This document shows, one piece after another, positions 1 through 11,750 of a stretch of 64,000 nucleotides of DNA. Under the pieces are notes generated by a model. The model was not told where the DNA came from. It ran no database searches and worked only from the letters and a program-made list of their open reading frames with translations. Every line of letters begins with the position of its first letter. Position 1 is the first letter of the stretch. The DNA is taken from the NCBI RefSeq assembly GCF_025698545.1, contig NC_068567.1, forward strand, positions 8,866,001-8,930,000, given 5' to 3'. The DNA is from Gossypium raimondii. Lineage: Eukaryota > Streptophyta > Magnoliopsida > Malvales > Malvaceae. Position numbers and translations under genes: made by a program.

Positions 1-101
1 CAATATCTCTCGCTTTAAATCTAAAATATGAAACAAAAATTAAGTAAAGGTCCCCCTCAATCCCCCACGCCAATTGGTGAGCTAAATTGGACCGCCTGAA
101 C

Positions 102-107
102 CACGTG
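102..107. promoter_or_regulatory. G-box (CACGTG) upstream of the DUF3511 gene
   Basis: A perfect CACGTG palindrome lies about 340 bp before the ATG of the DUF3511 gene. Plant bZIP and bHLH factors bind this motif. Function here is inferred only from the motif and its distance. Confidence 0.3.
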
Positions 108-367
108 AACTCAATGGTGCCATGCCATGTTGCATACAACTAGGCCCCATCAACCAATGGCTCTCATGATTCTTCCCCCGACACCATGATTTCCAATGCA
201 TCCCTCTCAACATCACACATGGTCTGCCACCACACTCTATTCATCATCCACTCCAGTTTCTTCTTTATTCAAATAAAGGAAAAAAACACAAATTAAATAT
301 TATAAATTCGAATCCAATCAAGTGGGTTAATTTTGACGTGCACCTACCTTACATGTTTCCCCCTTAA

Positions 368-374
368 TATAAAT
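368..374 (+). promoter_or_regulatory. Probable TATA box of the DUF3511 gene
   Basis: TATAAAT sits 68-74 bp before the ATG at 442, a usual spacing for a plant gene with a leader of about 40 nt. It is the best TATA match in the upstream 100 bp. Confidence 0.4.
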
Positions 375-441
375 GCCATCAAGACACCCAACAATTGAGC
401 TTAATTTGCTATATTACTATACCAAAAGGGTATTCTAAGGT

Positions 442-708
442 ATGGAGAAGAGCAAGTCATTGCCTCAATATTATTCTTCATCTTTGTCAGGTGAATTCGA
501 GTTCGAAAACCGGTCGAGTTCGTATAATTTCAACGGGCCGTGCAGCAAGAGTAACGGGTTCGCGGCCTCGAATGACCCGGAACTTAAGAGGAAGAAGAGG
601 ATTGCCTCATACAACGTGTTTACAATGGAGGGTAAGCTCAAATCAAGTGTTAGGAACAGCTTTAAGTGGATCAAGAGCAAGTTCACCGATGTTGGCTATG
701 GTATGTGA
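442..708 (+). CDS. DUF3511 domain protein, 88 aa
   Basis: Single-exon gene for a small basic protein. The N-terminal half is rich in Ser and Asn (residues 1-45). The C-terminal half carries the conserved plant DUF3511 block: a basic run (KRKKR, about residues 50-54), then IASYNVF, then a segment ending in SFKWIKSKF (about residues 72-80). The length fits the family, which is plant-specific, usually 80-120 aa, and has no established biochemical role that I know of. The ATG at 442 is preferred over the in-window TTG-initiated frame because it opens the frame with the domain and follows a TATA box at suitable spacing. The basic stretch could direct the protein to the nucleus, but this is inference. 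No signal peptide or membrane segment is visible. Confidence 0.85.
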   Translation: MEKSKSLPQYYSSSLSGEFEFENRSSSYNFNGPCSKSNGFAASNDPELKRKKRIASYNVFTMEGKLKSSVRNSFKWIKSKFTDVGYGM

Positions 709-2991
709 TTAACTAGAGATGTTTTTAGTGTTTAATCCTCTCATATTGTATAATTTTGTTTGGAAATCAGAGAGGAAAGAATTTCCTCCATTAAAAGAAA
801 AGGAAAATAACCCAATCAAATTGGGACTTGGGAGTAGAGTCTACTCTTTCATTACAAAGTTTGATCATTTGGGTTGTCTTGTAATATATTTGGGTGAAAA
901 ATGGTTAAATATTTCTTCCTTTAAAAATGAGTTTAGTTTAATTAATTTATATGATCTACCAGATAATATCAATAGATATAACCAAAGTTTTTTTTGGCTA
1001 AATCTTTTTCAATTTGTTGAATATATGATTCAAAATATGCTATATATTTATGTTTTTCAACATCTTTTACCAAATTAAAATTATCAAGTGTGTTGATGGT
1101 TGAGTTTTAGTTTGATTGGTATGAATATTGTTGTTAATGTAGGAGGACATAGATTCGAGTGCGCTAAAGCGCGTTATCTTCCTATTTATGGGTTGGGGAG
1201 GGATTATGAGTAATTCTAACTATTATATCATAAAAGCAGATATGATCAAAACCTATAATTATGATGGGTATTTTGTGACGCCAAAATTAACTCGGATGGA
1301 AACAATGGTAATCATTGTTGGTTCAATTATTAAGGTTATAAAGATGTTTATAGTGGGGTTGGTAAAAGAAACCAAACCAAAGATTTTACTGTCAAAAGAA
1401 TACAAAAGCATAATTGAATCTAGGATTTGATCTACCCCATATGTCTTCTTTTATCATCAATTTAATTATATCTTTTCTTCTTCTCAAGGTCAACACTTTG
1501 CATTTTCTCTCTTTCTCACTTTTTCCATATTACCAACAATTATATTATCCTTTCACAATACTTAATTATCTTTAAAATTGGTTTTGAAAAATATTGTGAG
1601 AAATTTTATTTTAATTTCTAAGTCTTTTTAGCATTGCTATTAAAAAAAGTTAAAAGGGTTCATTTTAAATATAACATTACAAAATTAAAAGTAAATTTAA
1701 TTTAAATGATATTCGAACTAGTTAATATTACGATGTATGAAGCATTTTCTATCCTAATACATTTTAGGGTCACATTTTTTAAATTTCGGTCTCAATTGTT
1801 ATTAAATATTTTAAATTTTAAATTTTACAAAAAGAATATTAAAAATACTTCATGAAAAGTTTTTGTGATATATTTTAAAATTTTTATCCATGATAAATTT
1901 AAAAAATGGATTTTTAATCATTAAAATTCAAAATGTATGGAGAAAGTCCAAATTTTAGATTCTTATTAAGCCAGTAATAGCTTAAAAATTCAAATATATA
2001 ATCTTATACGTTTGAAATAAATTTCAAAAAGAGAAATGAGAGGGTAATTTTAAGCTCTAAAAAGATTTGTTTATAAGTCTAATTGAGTTTAACCAGAGCT
2101 TAGAGAAGATAATTTTTATTGTTATCTTAAGTCAGGCTTGATCTAATTCGAAATAAGAGTTTGCTCTTTTGACCAAACCTAACTTGGATTATATCGAAAT
2201 TATTCGGACTTGGCCTTACCCACACAAATTATGGTCCAAACAAATCTATTGAATTCCACAACATTTCAAAGTTCAAACTAGTAAATTAGGGATAAATATA
2301 AGAATTTAGAATTACATATGAATTTTGATTTAATGTGTAATGTAGTACATGAACTTTAATTTTGTACAATTATATCATAAAATTTTTACTTTAGTTCAAT
2401 CTTCTCAACTGCTAACACCATTACTTGGAGTGACACTATTTCAAGTTTACTTGTTACATACACAATTATTATATTTATTAAATATGAAAATAATTAGATT
2501 AATTTATTTTAATAAATGGGTATAATTGAATCAAAATCATAGTTTTTTTATATATATTTGAAGAAAAATAAAATTTGATATATATAATTGCACAAAATCA
2601 AAATTCAACATAACATTATATATTAGATCAAAATATGTGTCATTTTCAAATTTATCATAATAATTTAGGATGTAAATAAGGGAACAACTTAAGCAAGAAA
2701 GAGAAATGTCATGAAAACCTTTATATTAATTCAAATTTTTTTCACTCAATTCGATCGAACGCTCGCCTCTATTCACGAGTACACTAACTATTTTAATTGA
2801 ACCTAAAAGCTTTGATTGAAATTAAAAACAAAAAACAAAAAAAAAGGTAAATTAACAAATATCTCATGCTTTTAAGTTAAAGGTGAAAGTGAAGGCTGAC
2901 AGCTGAACATGAAAATGCCTCTTATTTTTAGGTTAAATTCATGCTTTAAAGGTTTTAAATTTTAAGAATTATAATATGGGTTTGGGTTACA
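709..2991. other. AT-rich intergenic DNA, no gene seen
   Basis: Long runs of A and T with scattered short open frames (for example 719-1078 and 1188-1430) that resemble no family I know and have no splice-supported continuation. The first few hundred bases should contain the 3' UTR of the DUF3511 gene. I see no further structure. Confidence 0.5.
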
Positions 2992-3110
2992 TTTTTTTTT
3001 TGTGATAAAACAAACTAAAGTAATTACATCAAATTAAAATGTTCAAAAACCCCACTGCCTTGATCTTTTTGTAGCACTTCTAAGCCGTCATTAGGGGCGT
3101 CTTCATAAAC

Positions 3111-3371
3111 CTATAATCTTGACTCCCACTCTAAACTCAACTTAGCTAAACCGTCAGCAACAAGATTAATTTCTCTAGGAATGTACATGATAATCCGCTG
3201 ACCTTCAGTTCTCATAATCCGTTGTACCCTCCTAATAACAGTAATTTTCGCATCCACCAACATACCATCAGGCAAAGCTCTAACCACCTCCAGATTATCG
3301 GTTTGAATCGTGGCTTTGTTCAAACCTTTACTAGTAGAATAAGTATGCCATCCAGAATGCCCATAGTTCAA
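3111..3371 (-). pseudogene. LINE RNase H domain relic
   Basis: An 86 aa frame with the late part of a plant LINE RNase H (RVT_3-type) domain: 'IQTDNLEVVRAL' contains the acidic residue and following helix, and 'YIPREINLVADGLAKL' is the typical C-terminal block (N-x-x-AD-x-LAK). It is the 3'-most coding part of the LINE on the minus strand. The upstream part is lost to frameshifts. Confidence 0.75.
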
Positions 3372-4066
3372 TCTCGAAAACTAAGCACTTTCCCAGATAG
3401 TGATTGTACCCCAATATCCAGCTTCCATTTTAATTTCACAGCACTCCATCAGCAGTAACACTTCTAGAGCCTCTATCAACCACACCATCAGTGAAAAGAT
3501 GTATCCAATTGTCTGTCGAGGATGCTCGAGCACTAGTAGGATGTACCCACTATGGCTGAACTCATACTATTGAGCGCAACTATAAGAAACTTTAACAATT
3601 TCAAGAGCATTCCAAAAGATACCTTGAAAGATAAATAGTTTCCTATTCTTCTAGATATGCCAAACAATTAACCCAAAAAGACAAGACCAAGTTATCCTTC
3701 GCCTAAGCAACATCCTGTAACAAAGAATATTACAAGTTAACCAAACCTGTAAAGGCTCAAAGAAAAACATGTGTTGTTGATCCAAAGGGACAATCTACAT
3801 CCACACTTGTTTTGCTGTCAAACAATCCTGAAGCACATGTAAGATATCCTATGTTTTGTTCCCACAAAAAGAACAGAAGTTATCATGTCTTATTCCTCAC
3901 CTAGTACGCTCAATATTAGTAAGCAATCTTTGTTTAGAAACCAGCCACAAGAAATATCTAACTCTCTGAGGCCCTGGATACTTCCACGTGTTCTTCTAGA
4001 AGTCATCTTTAGGATTCCAAGTACTTTCCTTTAAAGACCAAAAGGCACTTCGAATAGAAAATGACA

Positions 4067-5240
4067 CTATCGTCGTATGAGCCCAAATAATCCTATTCGG
4101 TCCCAACGATGAGTGGGGGAAGAAATACTTACTATCTGTTTGACGACATCTTCTGATAGCCAAACGCAAAAAAGATCAAGATTCCAAGCTTCGTTCGGTG
4201 TAACCATTCCACTGAGAAGGCAATCTAAGGTAAGATTAGTATGAGTAGGAATTTGCATGATCAGGGGGCCTACTGTTAGAATCCACGAATCCTTCAAATA
4301 ATGAATGGTATTACCATTTCCTACTAAACAAGCCAAAATTTCTTGAAATAATAGCCATACCTTTGAAAGGGCCTCCAAAGATAAGAACATCTACTTCAAG
4401 TAATGCTATCCGGTAGTTGTTCTTTTCAACCATACTTAGCACGAAGGACTTGGACCCAAAAAGCACTATCATTAGAAGCCAAATTGAACCCAATCTTCAC
4501 CAGAAATGAAGTGTTTTGATCTCTCAAATACCGAAGACCAAGACCACCACGAGACCAAGGCTAACAGATGGATTCCCACTCGATTAAAGCCATCTTTTTC
4601 TATCCTCTAGAATAACCCTAAATAAACTGTCTGGACATTCTTTCAATTTCTGTGCAAGTTTCCTTAGGAATCATCAATAATTTCATAAAATAATTAGGAA
4701 TTGAGAGAAGGACAGATTGAACCAAAGTATTGATAAAAGGACAAATTGAACCAAAGTAACTCTACCAGCTAAGGACAACTATCTAGCATCCCAACTTTGT
4801 AATTTATGCCGAACCTTTTCCACCACAAAGCTTAAGGTACTATTGGCGACCTTTTCGTGGAGAAGAGGCACCCCTAAATATGAGTCAAGATTCTAAACCT
4901 TTTGAAGCCCAAGGATCTCGCAAATCTGATTGTTTAAGGCATCCCCAACTCTATTAGAAAAGAAAATATTTCTTTTTCGGGCATTGATCTTATGTCTAGA
5001 ATAACCACAGAAGTGTTCCACAATCCTATTAAGTACTTGTGCTTGCTCCAACTCTACTTTGCAAAAAAATAACTAAGTCGTCTGCAAAGAAAAGATGAGA
5101 TAAAGCAGGTCCAATCGTGAAAGCAGAATAGGACACTAATCACTAGAGTCTATAGCAGTACGAATATTATACCCTAACCATTCCATACATAAGACAAAAA
5201 GATAAGGAGATAGAGGGCAACCCTGTCTAATACCTCTTAT
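4067..5240 (-). pseudogene. LINE reverse transcriptase and linker relic
   Basis: Translated pieces in changing frames recover LINE RT hallmarks. 'IRGIRQGCPLSPYLF' lies near 5190-5240 and 'FADDLVIF' (the catalytic ADD motif region) near 5060-5085. The thumb and linker pieces lie at 4770-4900, and a C-terminal piece at 4067-4493 includes 'WLLFQEILACLVGNG'. Several stops and frame changes make it non-functional. A small local duplication repeats 'ATTGAACCAAAGTA' at about 4712-4760. Confidence 0.7.
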
Positions 5241-5290
5241 CGGTTTAAATTTTCGAGTGGGAACTTCGCTCCTTAAAATATGCATCGTTA

Positions 5291-6965
5291 AGAAGATATG
5301 GTGGTATAAAATATGGGTATCAGGAGTTTGGGTCTATTATTAATAAATGTATATAAAAATATAGTATATTTAAAAGATAGGGATAAACTTACATCGGTAT
5401 AAAATTTAAATGGTTTTACATCTTTTCGTAATTTTTTATATAATTATATTTTAATAATTCAACCATACTATTTCATTCTCCTTTCATGTAGATCATGCAT
5501 GTCAAGTTTGGCATAAATTAAAATTTTCTAACTATTCGTTTTATGTAAAAAAATTCAACCGTTAAATGTATATTAATATAGGCAGTATTCTAGATCGATA
5601 TGATAGAGATATCGGATCGTTCAAAAACATGCATGCATTCCAAGTACATATACATTGATAAATTCAATGGTCGGATTGTTAAAATATTAATCATATAAAA
5701 ATTACAAAAGAATAAAAACCACTTATGTTTTACATTACACGGCTTAAGTGGACCCCATCCCTATTTAAAATATTAAATAAACATATATATAATCATATTA
5801 TGTTGGGTTGGGTTGAATTCTAGTTTCTGGCTATTCTTAAAACGTTTATTTTTGCACAAGCTCATAATTAGAGTTTAGTATTTTTATTCAAATTATTTCA
5901 CATTTCAAATAAACCTTTAGGTGAGTAACTTAATTTTAAATAGCTCTATTCTAAATTAGCTTTTATAAAAGCGGAAAGCAATTGAATGTAACTTTTTGTT
6001 TAGTTTTTCACCCTATAAATAATGCTAATTTTTTCAAGTTTTGATTTTGAAACAATGCTTTTGAAATGTGTTTGTGTAAAAGTGTCGTGAAAAATATTTT
6101 AATATAAGATTTCAAGTATTTAATATTGTTGTCGAAAACTTTTGTTAGAAATTTAGAATGTGTAGGTTATAAATAATGTTGAGCGGTAAAATAATAAGTT
6201 AATTTAAATTATATTCAAATTCATTAATATTATGATATATAAAATATAAACTTTAAATAATTTTAAATGTAGATTTTAAACACTTTTAAGCATTTAAGAG
6301 GGTTAATTTATAATTTTTCATCCAAGTACGCCTTTGCAAAAACTAAAATTGGGGTTTTTTTTTTATGTTTGACTTGAAAAGTTAATTTGAAAGTAAAAGT
6401 TGGGTGTTTATCGAGGCAAAGTCAAAATATTTTTGAAGGCGAATTTAAATAATAAATTTTGAGAGAGATATAATGTAATTTTATTTTTATGTTAATGTAA
6501 AATATTATCATTTTAAAAGATTAAATTATAATCTTTTTATTTTTAACGGTGAAAATTGAATTTTAAGTTTTAGGTATCTAAATGTAAGAAAAACCAATTT
6601 TTAACCGTAGAAGTATTATTTTTCGTATTTTTAATTTGAATATTTTTTTCCAACAATAGTTAAAATATTATTAATTTAACAACAGACGTTACAATTTTTA
6701 CCCGTTTTAACATATATTTTGAGATCGGTATACCATTTTAAAGTACCCGAAATGCATAAAATTGGTGCATTCTGAAAATAGAATAGTAGCTATCATAATA
6801 ATAAAAGATCCTAAGCCAAATTAGTACATACTCTTATTGTACATAAATCAAGTAGCTTCAAACAAATAAAAAGAATTTTACCAATTGAATTTTAGTTCAG
6901 TTGACACCGTTGTTATTATAATTGTTATACCATTATCTACACTAGAATATGTGGCAACCCAAGAA
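5291..6965. other. AT-rich intergenic DNA, nothing recognised
   Basis: Low-complexity AT-rich sequence without coding frames, RNA genes or clear repeats that I can identify. Confidence 0.5.
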
Positions 6966-7190
6966 AACGCCTGAACAATAAGAAAGTTGAAAGGTTATCT
7001 GCGAGCTCACCCTTCTGGGATCAACGAATGATCTAATCTTTATTGGAAACATGAAGTTATGAAGTTATTAGTTACCAAACATCATATGGGCTCAACTGTT
7101 TTATCCCATGATAGTCAAAATGAATGACAAAATTTGTCTTGTTACAAACATCCTCTATTGAAGATATCCTTTCCAGCACATTGACACCAT
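6966..7190. repeat. Diverged dispersed repeat, copy 1
   Basis: This segment aligns by eye with 44233-44490 in the same orientation. Both contain 'CCTGA(A/G)CAA' near the start, then a core around 'CAAA/TAAACATCATATGGG' and 'AATGAATGAC', and end at 'CATCCTC/TATCCTC'. Identity in the core is roughly 70 percent. The family is unknown to me. Copy 1 is followed by a TATAAATACC box and a CT-rich stretch, so it could be part of an old LTR. Confidence 0.5.
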
Positions 7191-7423
7191 CTTATACGGG
7201 ACCCCTACCTATAAATACCTCTAAAATTTATGAAGAAATGATCGACTCTCCAAGAATACTAAACCAACACTCTTTCAACCCTCAACCTTTACATTCTTTT
7301 CTCCACCACTCGCCATAACATTTGGCTCTCCGCCCCAACTGGGTGAATCGGCCTCCACAACAACCATCACCCTCTCCTCTATACTCACCCCTTGTTGTAC
7401 CACTGTATCAACAATAACAATTA

Positions 7424-7671
7424 TGCTACATTTGGTTACTGGTATAATAACGTGAGGAAAACATTTATTTATTACTTATGTTTTACAATAGTTAAATATA
7501 GAATAAAGAATAGTTACTACAAATTGAAAACTCCGGTAAAAAATAAGACTTTTTCAAAATAAGCTAAAATTGTTCATACTCATTATTAAAAATAAGTCAT
7601 GAGAGTGGCCAAATGCTACCAATTTAATTAGTTTATTGTTAACTCATATACTAAAACATGCATTAGAAATT
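7424..7671. repeat. Truncated MITE related to the element at 51479-51733
   Basis: It begins TGCTACATTTGGTTACTGGTA directly after TTA and matches the left end and interior of the complete element at 51479-51733, including 'AAATAAGTCATG(A/T)GAGTG' and 'ACATGCAT'. The right terminal inverted repeat is not found, so this copy is truncated or eroded. Confidence 0.5.
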
Positions 7672-8349
7672 AATGAAATCGGTGACAAAACATGTTGGTT
7701 TTGTAAAATGTCTACTAATTACATTTTTAATATAAATTGGTAAAGTAACAGAATCGGTTGTTTAGAGATTAAACATGAAATTAGTAATGACTGAAAATTT
7801 TAATACAAAATCTTTTGTCACTTTACCGATGATTCAGTTGACCTCTCAAATCGATGTTGAAAATCATCAATTTGCTATGTTTTTTTTAAATAAAAAAAAA
7901 CCTGAATTACATAAAATATAAGAATTGATTATTTTATTCATCAAGGTGATGAAATTGAGTGGGGTTGAACAACCATTTTGGCCCAATTTTAGTTTCTTGG
8001 GTGGCCATGGAAGCAATGTTGAAGCTTGAAATTGATACCCTCCTTAGAATCTCGCACTTAAAAAAATTTTAAAAAATTGTCCAAATAATTACATTATCTT
8101 TAATTATTATTATTTTTTATAAATTACTAAACTAACAATTTTTGCCAATTATTTTCATAGAAATTACTTATTTTCATTAAGTAGAACAATCAAATGAGAG
8201 ATTAGCTCCTCGGTAAAATTTTATATAGAGATGGGTTGGATTAAATTATTATTAGGGAGATTGTGCCTAAGATTGAAACATTTTTCTACTTTCAGTTTTT
8301 TTTATTAATATCAAAATTGTGTAGAGACTCGACCAAGATAAATTATTAA
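7672..8349. other. Intergenic DNA, nothing recognised
   Basis: AT-rich sequence between two MITE-like elements. No gene, RNA gene or repeat is recognised. Confidence 0.4.
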
Positions 8350-8994
8350 GGCCCCGTTCTCCTCTGTTTAATTGATGAGATTTTATATGGAAAAACACTT
8401 TTCCATCAAAAGCAATAAAGAACACACTTCATTTCGTACCAAATTTTTAACTTAGTGCAGGTGCTTTTGAGCATATAAAAAGCAAAAAAATTTAGTTTTT
8501 TCAACTAAAAAGTGCTTTTGGGCTGTTCTTTTACATTTTTAGCCACACACATTTGAGAAAGAAATAAGGCTGGTTCTTCTCTGTTAGTGTTGGTGTTCCC
8601 GACGGCTACTTTTTTTTCCTCCAAATTTTGTTCTCTGCTAGTACTGTTGTTCCTCTGCTTGCTGGTTCTTTGTTCCTCTGCTTGTTCTAATTAAATTTAG
8701 TAAATAATTAATATTAATTACTTAGAAATATTTAAAATTAATATTATATATTAAAATATTAACAATAAGTTATAATAAATTATTTTTTTATATTTTTGCT
8801 AAAATATCATAATATTAACTAATTTGAACATTATTTAAATACATATTTGTTACTTTATAATATCGTGTCTAAAATGGATATTTTATTCTTCAAAAATACT
8901 TTTTGACAGCAATACCAAATACTTAAATTTTTTAAAAGCACTTCTCAAAAGCACTTTTCCACGGCACTTTTCAAAAGCAACGAAGAACTGACCC
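8350..8994. repeat. MITE-like element with imperfect terminal inverted repeats
   Basis: The left end (GGCCCCGTTCTCCTCTG) and the reverse complement of the right end (GGGTCAGTTCTTCGTTG) are similar, and both ends are flanked by TTA/TAA. The interior repeats 'AAAGCACTTTT'-like words near both ends. No transposase is encoded. The TTA flank suggests a PIF/Harbinger-type origin, but a hAT-derived element is possible. Confidence 0.45.
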
Positions 8995-9075
8995 TAAGGG
9001 AGAAGACGAGAAAACAAGCGAAATGTATATCAAAAGTCGGAATATCTATATAAAAGATTTTCAAAATGTGTAAAG

Positions 9076-9080
9076 TAGAT
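9076..9080. repeat. Target-site duplication (TAGAT), left copy
   Basis: TAGAT directly precedes the left LTR and is repeated exactly at 25988-25992 after the right LTR. This 5 bp duplication fixes both ends of the element and shows that the LTRs and interior belong to one insertion. Confidence 0.9.
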
Positions 9081-11521
9081 TGTTGACACCATTTTTTTGA
9101 TAAAACGGGGTCGACTTAAATTTTAAAAATGAAAACGAAAATGGGAGTCGCCACCAATCCTTTTTTGATGAGGTGTGATCAGGTCACCGAAGAAAATGGC
9201 TATTTTTAATAAACGGTTTGGTTTATTAAAATAACGCTTTTTGGGTCTACGAAATTCAGAAAGATGGGTTCGGGAGTTGGTTACGTACGAGGAAGGATTA
9301 GCACCCTCGTAACGCCCAAAATTGGTACCTAGTTGATTGATTAGTGTCTTTGTGTCGAAAATTAAAACTCGAAAAGAATTTAAAAATATGATCCTTCTTT
9401 ATATTGTGTTATTTTAAAAATGACTCGAATAAATCAAAATGAAAAATGCCTTCTTATCTCGAATTAACAAGATGTCACATCCAGTAAGTTAGGACACAAC
9501 ACCTCGTATTTTGAGAGTAAGCTTGCATTTCACTTTTTATTTAAGCCTCATTTATTTTGATTTTAAAAGGATATTCGATTACTTAGAATCAACGAGAAAA
9601 ATCGAAGCTCAGAAAGTTAGGGCACGATTTTCTCGAATTTTCTAAATATAGAGTATTGCCTTTATTTTTTGAAATTTTATGTGTTTGAAATTTAAAAGGA
9701 TATTTTGCTATTTGGGTTTAACGAGAAAATCGAGGCCCAGTAAGTTAGGGTACAATTTCCCGAATTTTCAAAATGCAAAATATTGCCTTATTTTTAAGAT
9801 TGGTTATGAATTTGAGTGATATAGTAGTGAAATGAAAAACATTTAATTCATTTGTTTTCAATAGAAGCATTTGACACACAAAATGAATCATACGTGCTAT
9901 ACAACATGCATCTAAACAACCGTGGCATAATGTGCATAAAGTCAAATAGTTGATAATTACAAGTTTAATATCAACATGCATGAATAATAGTTATGTAAGC
10001 AACAATAAAAAGATAACAATAATACAATAACAAATAAACGTAATACAAAGGAAATTTGAAAAGTATTTTGAGAATAACAAATAAATAACCTTGAAGAAAA
10101 TGAAGCTAATGTAATTTTGACCAAAACTAGAAAATAAATAAATAAATAACCTTGAAGAAAAAACATTCAATGACTGATTTTTATTAAAAAAGAACGTAAA
10201 ATATAAAATATTAAAATGAAAAATGAAAAAAATAAACGATAAATAAAAAATATAAAATAAAAAAATCGGTTAAATAGGCCGAGGATCGAATCGCATCCAG
10301 GTTCAAATTTTGGGGTCAAAATCGCAAAAATCTAAAAAAAGGGATGCAAGGGACTGGACTTGAAATGCGCTCAAAGTTCAAAGGACCTACAGAGAAATAA
10401 TCCCCCAGTCCAGAAACACAGCATTTTAACCGAGGGGGTCACACCTGACCCAAGGACCGAATTGAAACAGGGGCAAAATTCGCGGCCTAATTTCAAAACA
10501 AATGAAAAAGGATCAGATTGCACCACAGCCAAAGAGCGGAAGGACTCCGCACGCAATTAGCCCCTTCACCGCAAACACGAGGATCCTGAGATGGGTCGGG
10601 TCAGCGCTCGGGTATGTCGATGAAACGACGTCGTTTCGACATCAGTGATTTGCGCAAAACGGCGCCGTTTACCCCATGCGATTTAAATAAAAATTTTTCT
10701 GAAATTTTCATTTTTGTCAATCCAAAAGAAAAAACTTTTTAAAAAAATCTTCTTTTCTCTCAGGACTCTCCCCTCTCTGGGCCAAGATCTGGTCGTGGCC
10801 ACTCCGCAGCGCCGCCGTAGCCGGTCGCCGCCGTAGCCGGTGGCCGGCGTTGCGCAAAGGGGAAAAATCTAGCCCGTTTCAAATCTCATTCAGAGGCCGA
10901 GGTTGCTTGGCCTGAACGCCGAGAGAAATAAACTTTTGGCCCTGCCTTTAAGCCGATTTCGGCGACGGAGAGGGCTCCAACGACGCGGCCAAGGGCGCCC
11001 CAGGTATTTCTTTCCTCCCCTCTCTCTTAATCTACACTATTTGTTAAAACCGAAAAGTAAAAGCAATAAAAGAGGGAAAACAGAAAACGAAATGAATACA
11101 ATCAAATTTCCACCTTTTAAAATCTCAGTTCTGTATTCGATTACTCTGGTAAGCGTTCGTAAAAAAAATACAACGAGAAAGCTTTGGCTTTTATAGCCAT
11201 ATTACAATCGTTTCGTCTTTTCTTTTTTTTTGTTTTTTGTTCTTTATTTCACCGGATTCTCCTGTTGCTTTTCATTTACTCCTCTGCAGGTGTCAGACAA
11301 GGCCAACGGCGGTGGCAGGGCGCGTGCACGAGGAGCGGCAGAGGCATGGTAAACATGCGGCACAAAGAGGATTAGAGAACCCTAGGTTTGCTGAGAATAG
11401 TTTGTGGGCTAGGGTTGTAAATGGGTTTTGGGCTTATTTTTATGTTTGGGTTTGTTATTTTTTTTTGTAAAATAGACTGTTATTTTTGTATCTGGGCTTG
11501 GGTAGAAATTGGGCTTCTACA
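9081..11521 (-). repeat. 3' LTR (left in the window), 2441 bp
   Basis: Starts TGTTGACACC and ends CTTCTACA in plus orientation, matching the copy at 23575-25987 along its length. I count five substitutions in the first 140 bp, mostly transitions. A GC-rich piece at about 10797-10860 differs in both length and sequence from the other LTR. Short open frames inside (for example 10360-10560 and 10903-11196) exist in both LTRs but resemble no protein. Confidence 0.93.
10622..10637. repeat. Palindrome GAAACGACGTCGTTTC in the LTR
   Basis: A perfect 16 bp palindrome with an ACGT core, also present at 25107-25122. About 20 bp further on is a second palindrome, AAACGGCGCCGTTT (10657-10670), which is damaged by a G-to-A change in the other LTR. 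These could be binding sites for a host bZIP-like factor or a dimerisation element. That is inference. Confidence 0.5.
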
Positions 11522-11536
11522 GCTGCCCCTCTTTGC
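11522..11536 (-). other. Polypurine tract of the Tat/Ogre element
   Basis: On the minus strand GCAAAGAGGGGCAGC immediately precedes the TGTAGAAG start of the 3' LTR. A purine-rich run in this position primes plus-strand DNA synthesis in LTR elements. Confidence 0.75.
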
Positions 11537-11750
11537 TTATTTTCTTGTAACGAGAATAAAGCAAAGACTAAGAAAGACCAATTTTGCCTGTACTCGCTGA
11601 GTTCTGACTTCTTGATGCCTTTCTTCTTCAAGTGGCCTTATTTCAATCTACTATGTCTTGTAGCTTTGATCCACTTCGCGGCATATTTAGAGAGATTTAA
11701 CTTCAATCTACTCTACTGCAACTCCATGGGGATGAAATTTGTGTCTTCAA

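Larger units (their letters stand above)
2992..5290 (-). mobile_element. 5'-truncated, decayed LINE (non-LTR retrotransposon)
   Basis: Read on the minus strand this segment runs, in order, through a reverse transcriptase C-terminal part, a linker typical of plant L1-type elements (sequence resembling 'YLGVPLLH' and 'LQSWDA' near 4770-4880), and an RNase H domain near 3111-3371. A run of ten T at 2992-3001 marks the likely A-tail. The endonuclease and the 5' half of RT are missing, as is usual after incomplete target-primed reverse transcription. Many stops and frameshifts show it is old. I could not fix a target-site duplication, although 'AATATGGGT' occurs close to both ends (about 2974 and 5303). 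Confidence 0.75.

Noticed and set aside
395..712. 105 aa frame overlapping the DUF3511 gene
   Set aside because: It starts at TTG, is in another frame and lacks the DUF3511 block, which the 442-708 frame contains.
10360..11470. Several LTR open frames present in both LTRs
   Set aside because: They are short, overlap on both strands, differ in length between the LTRs through indels, and have no recognisable domain.
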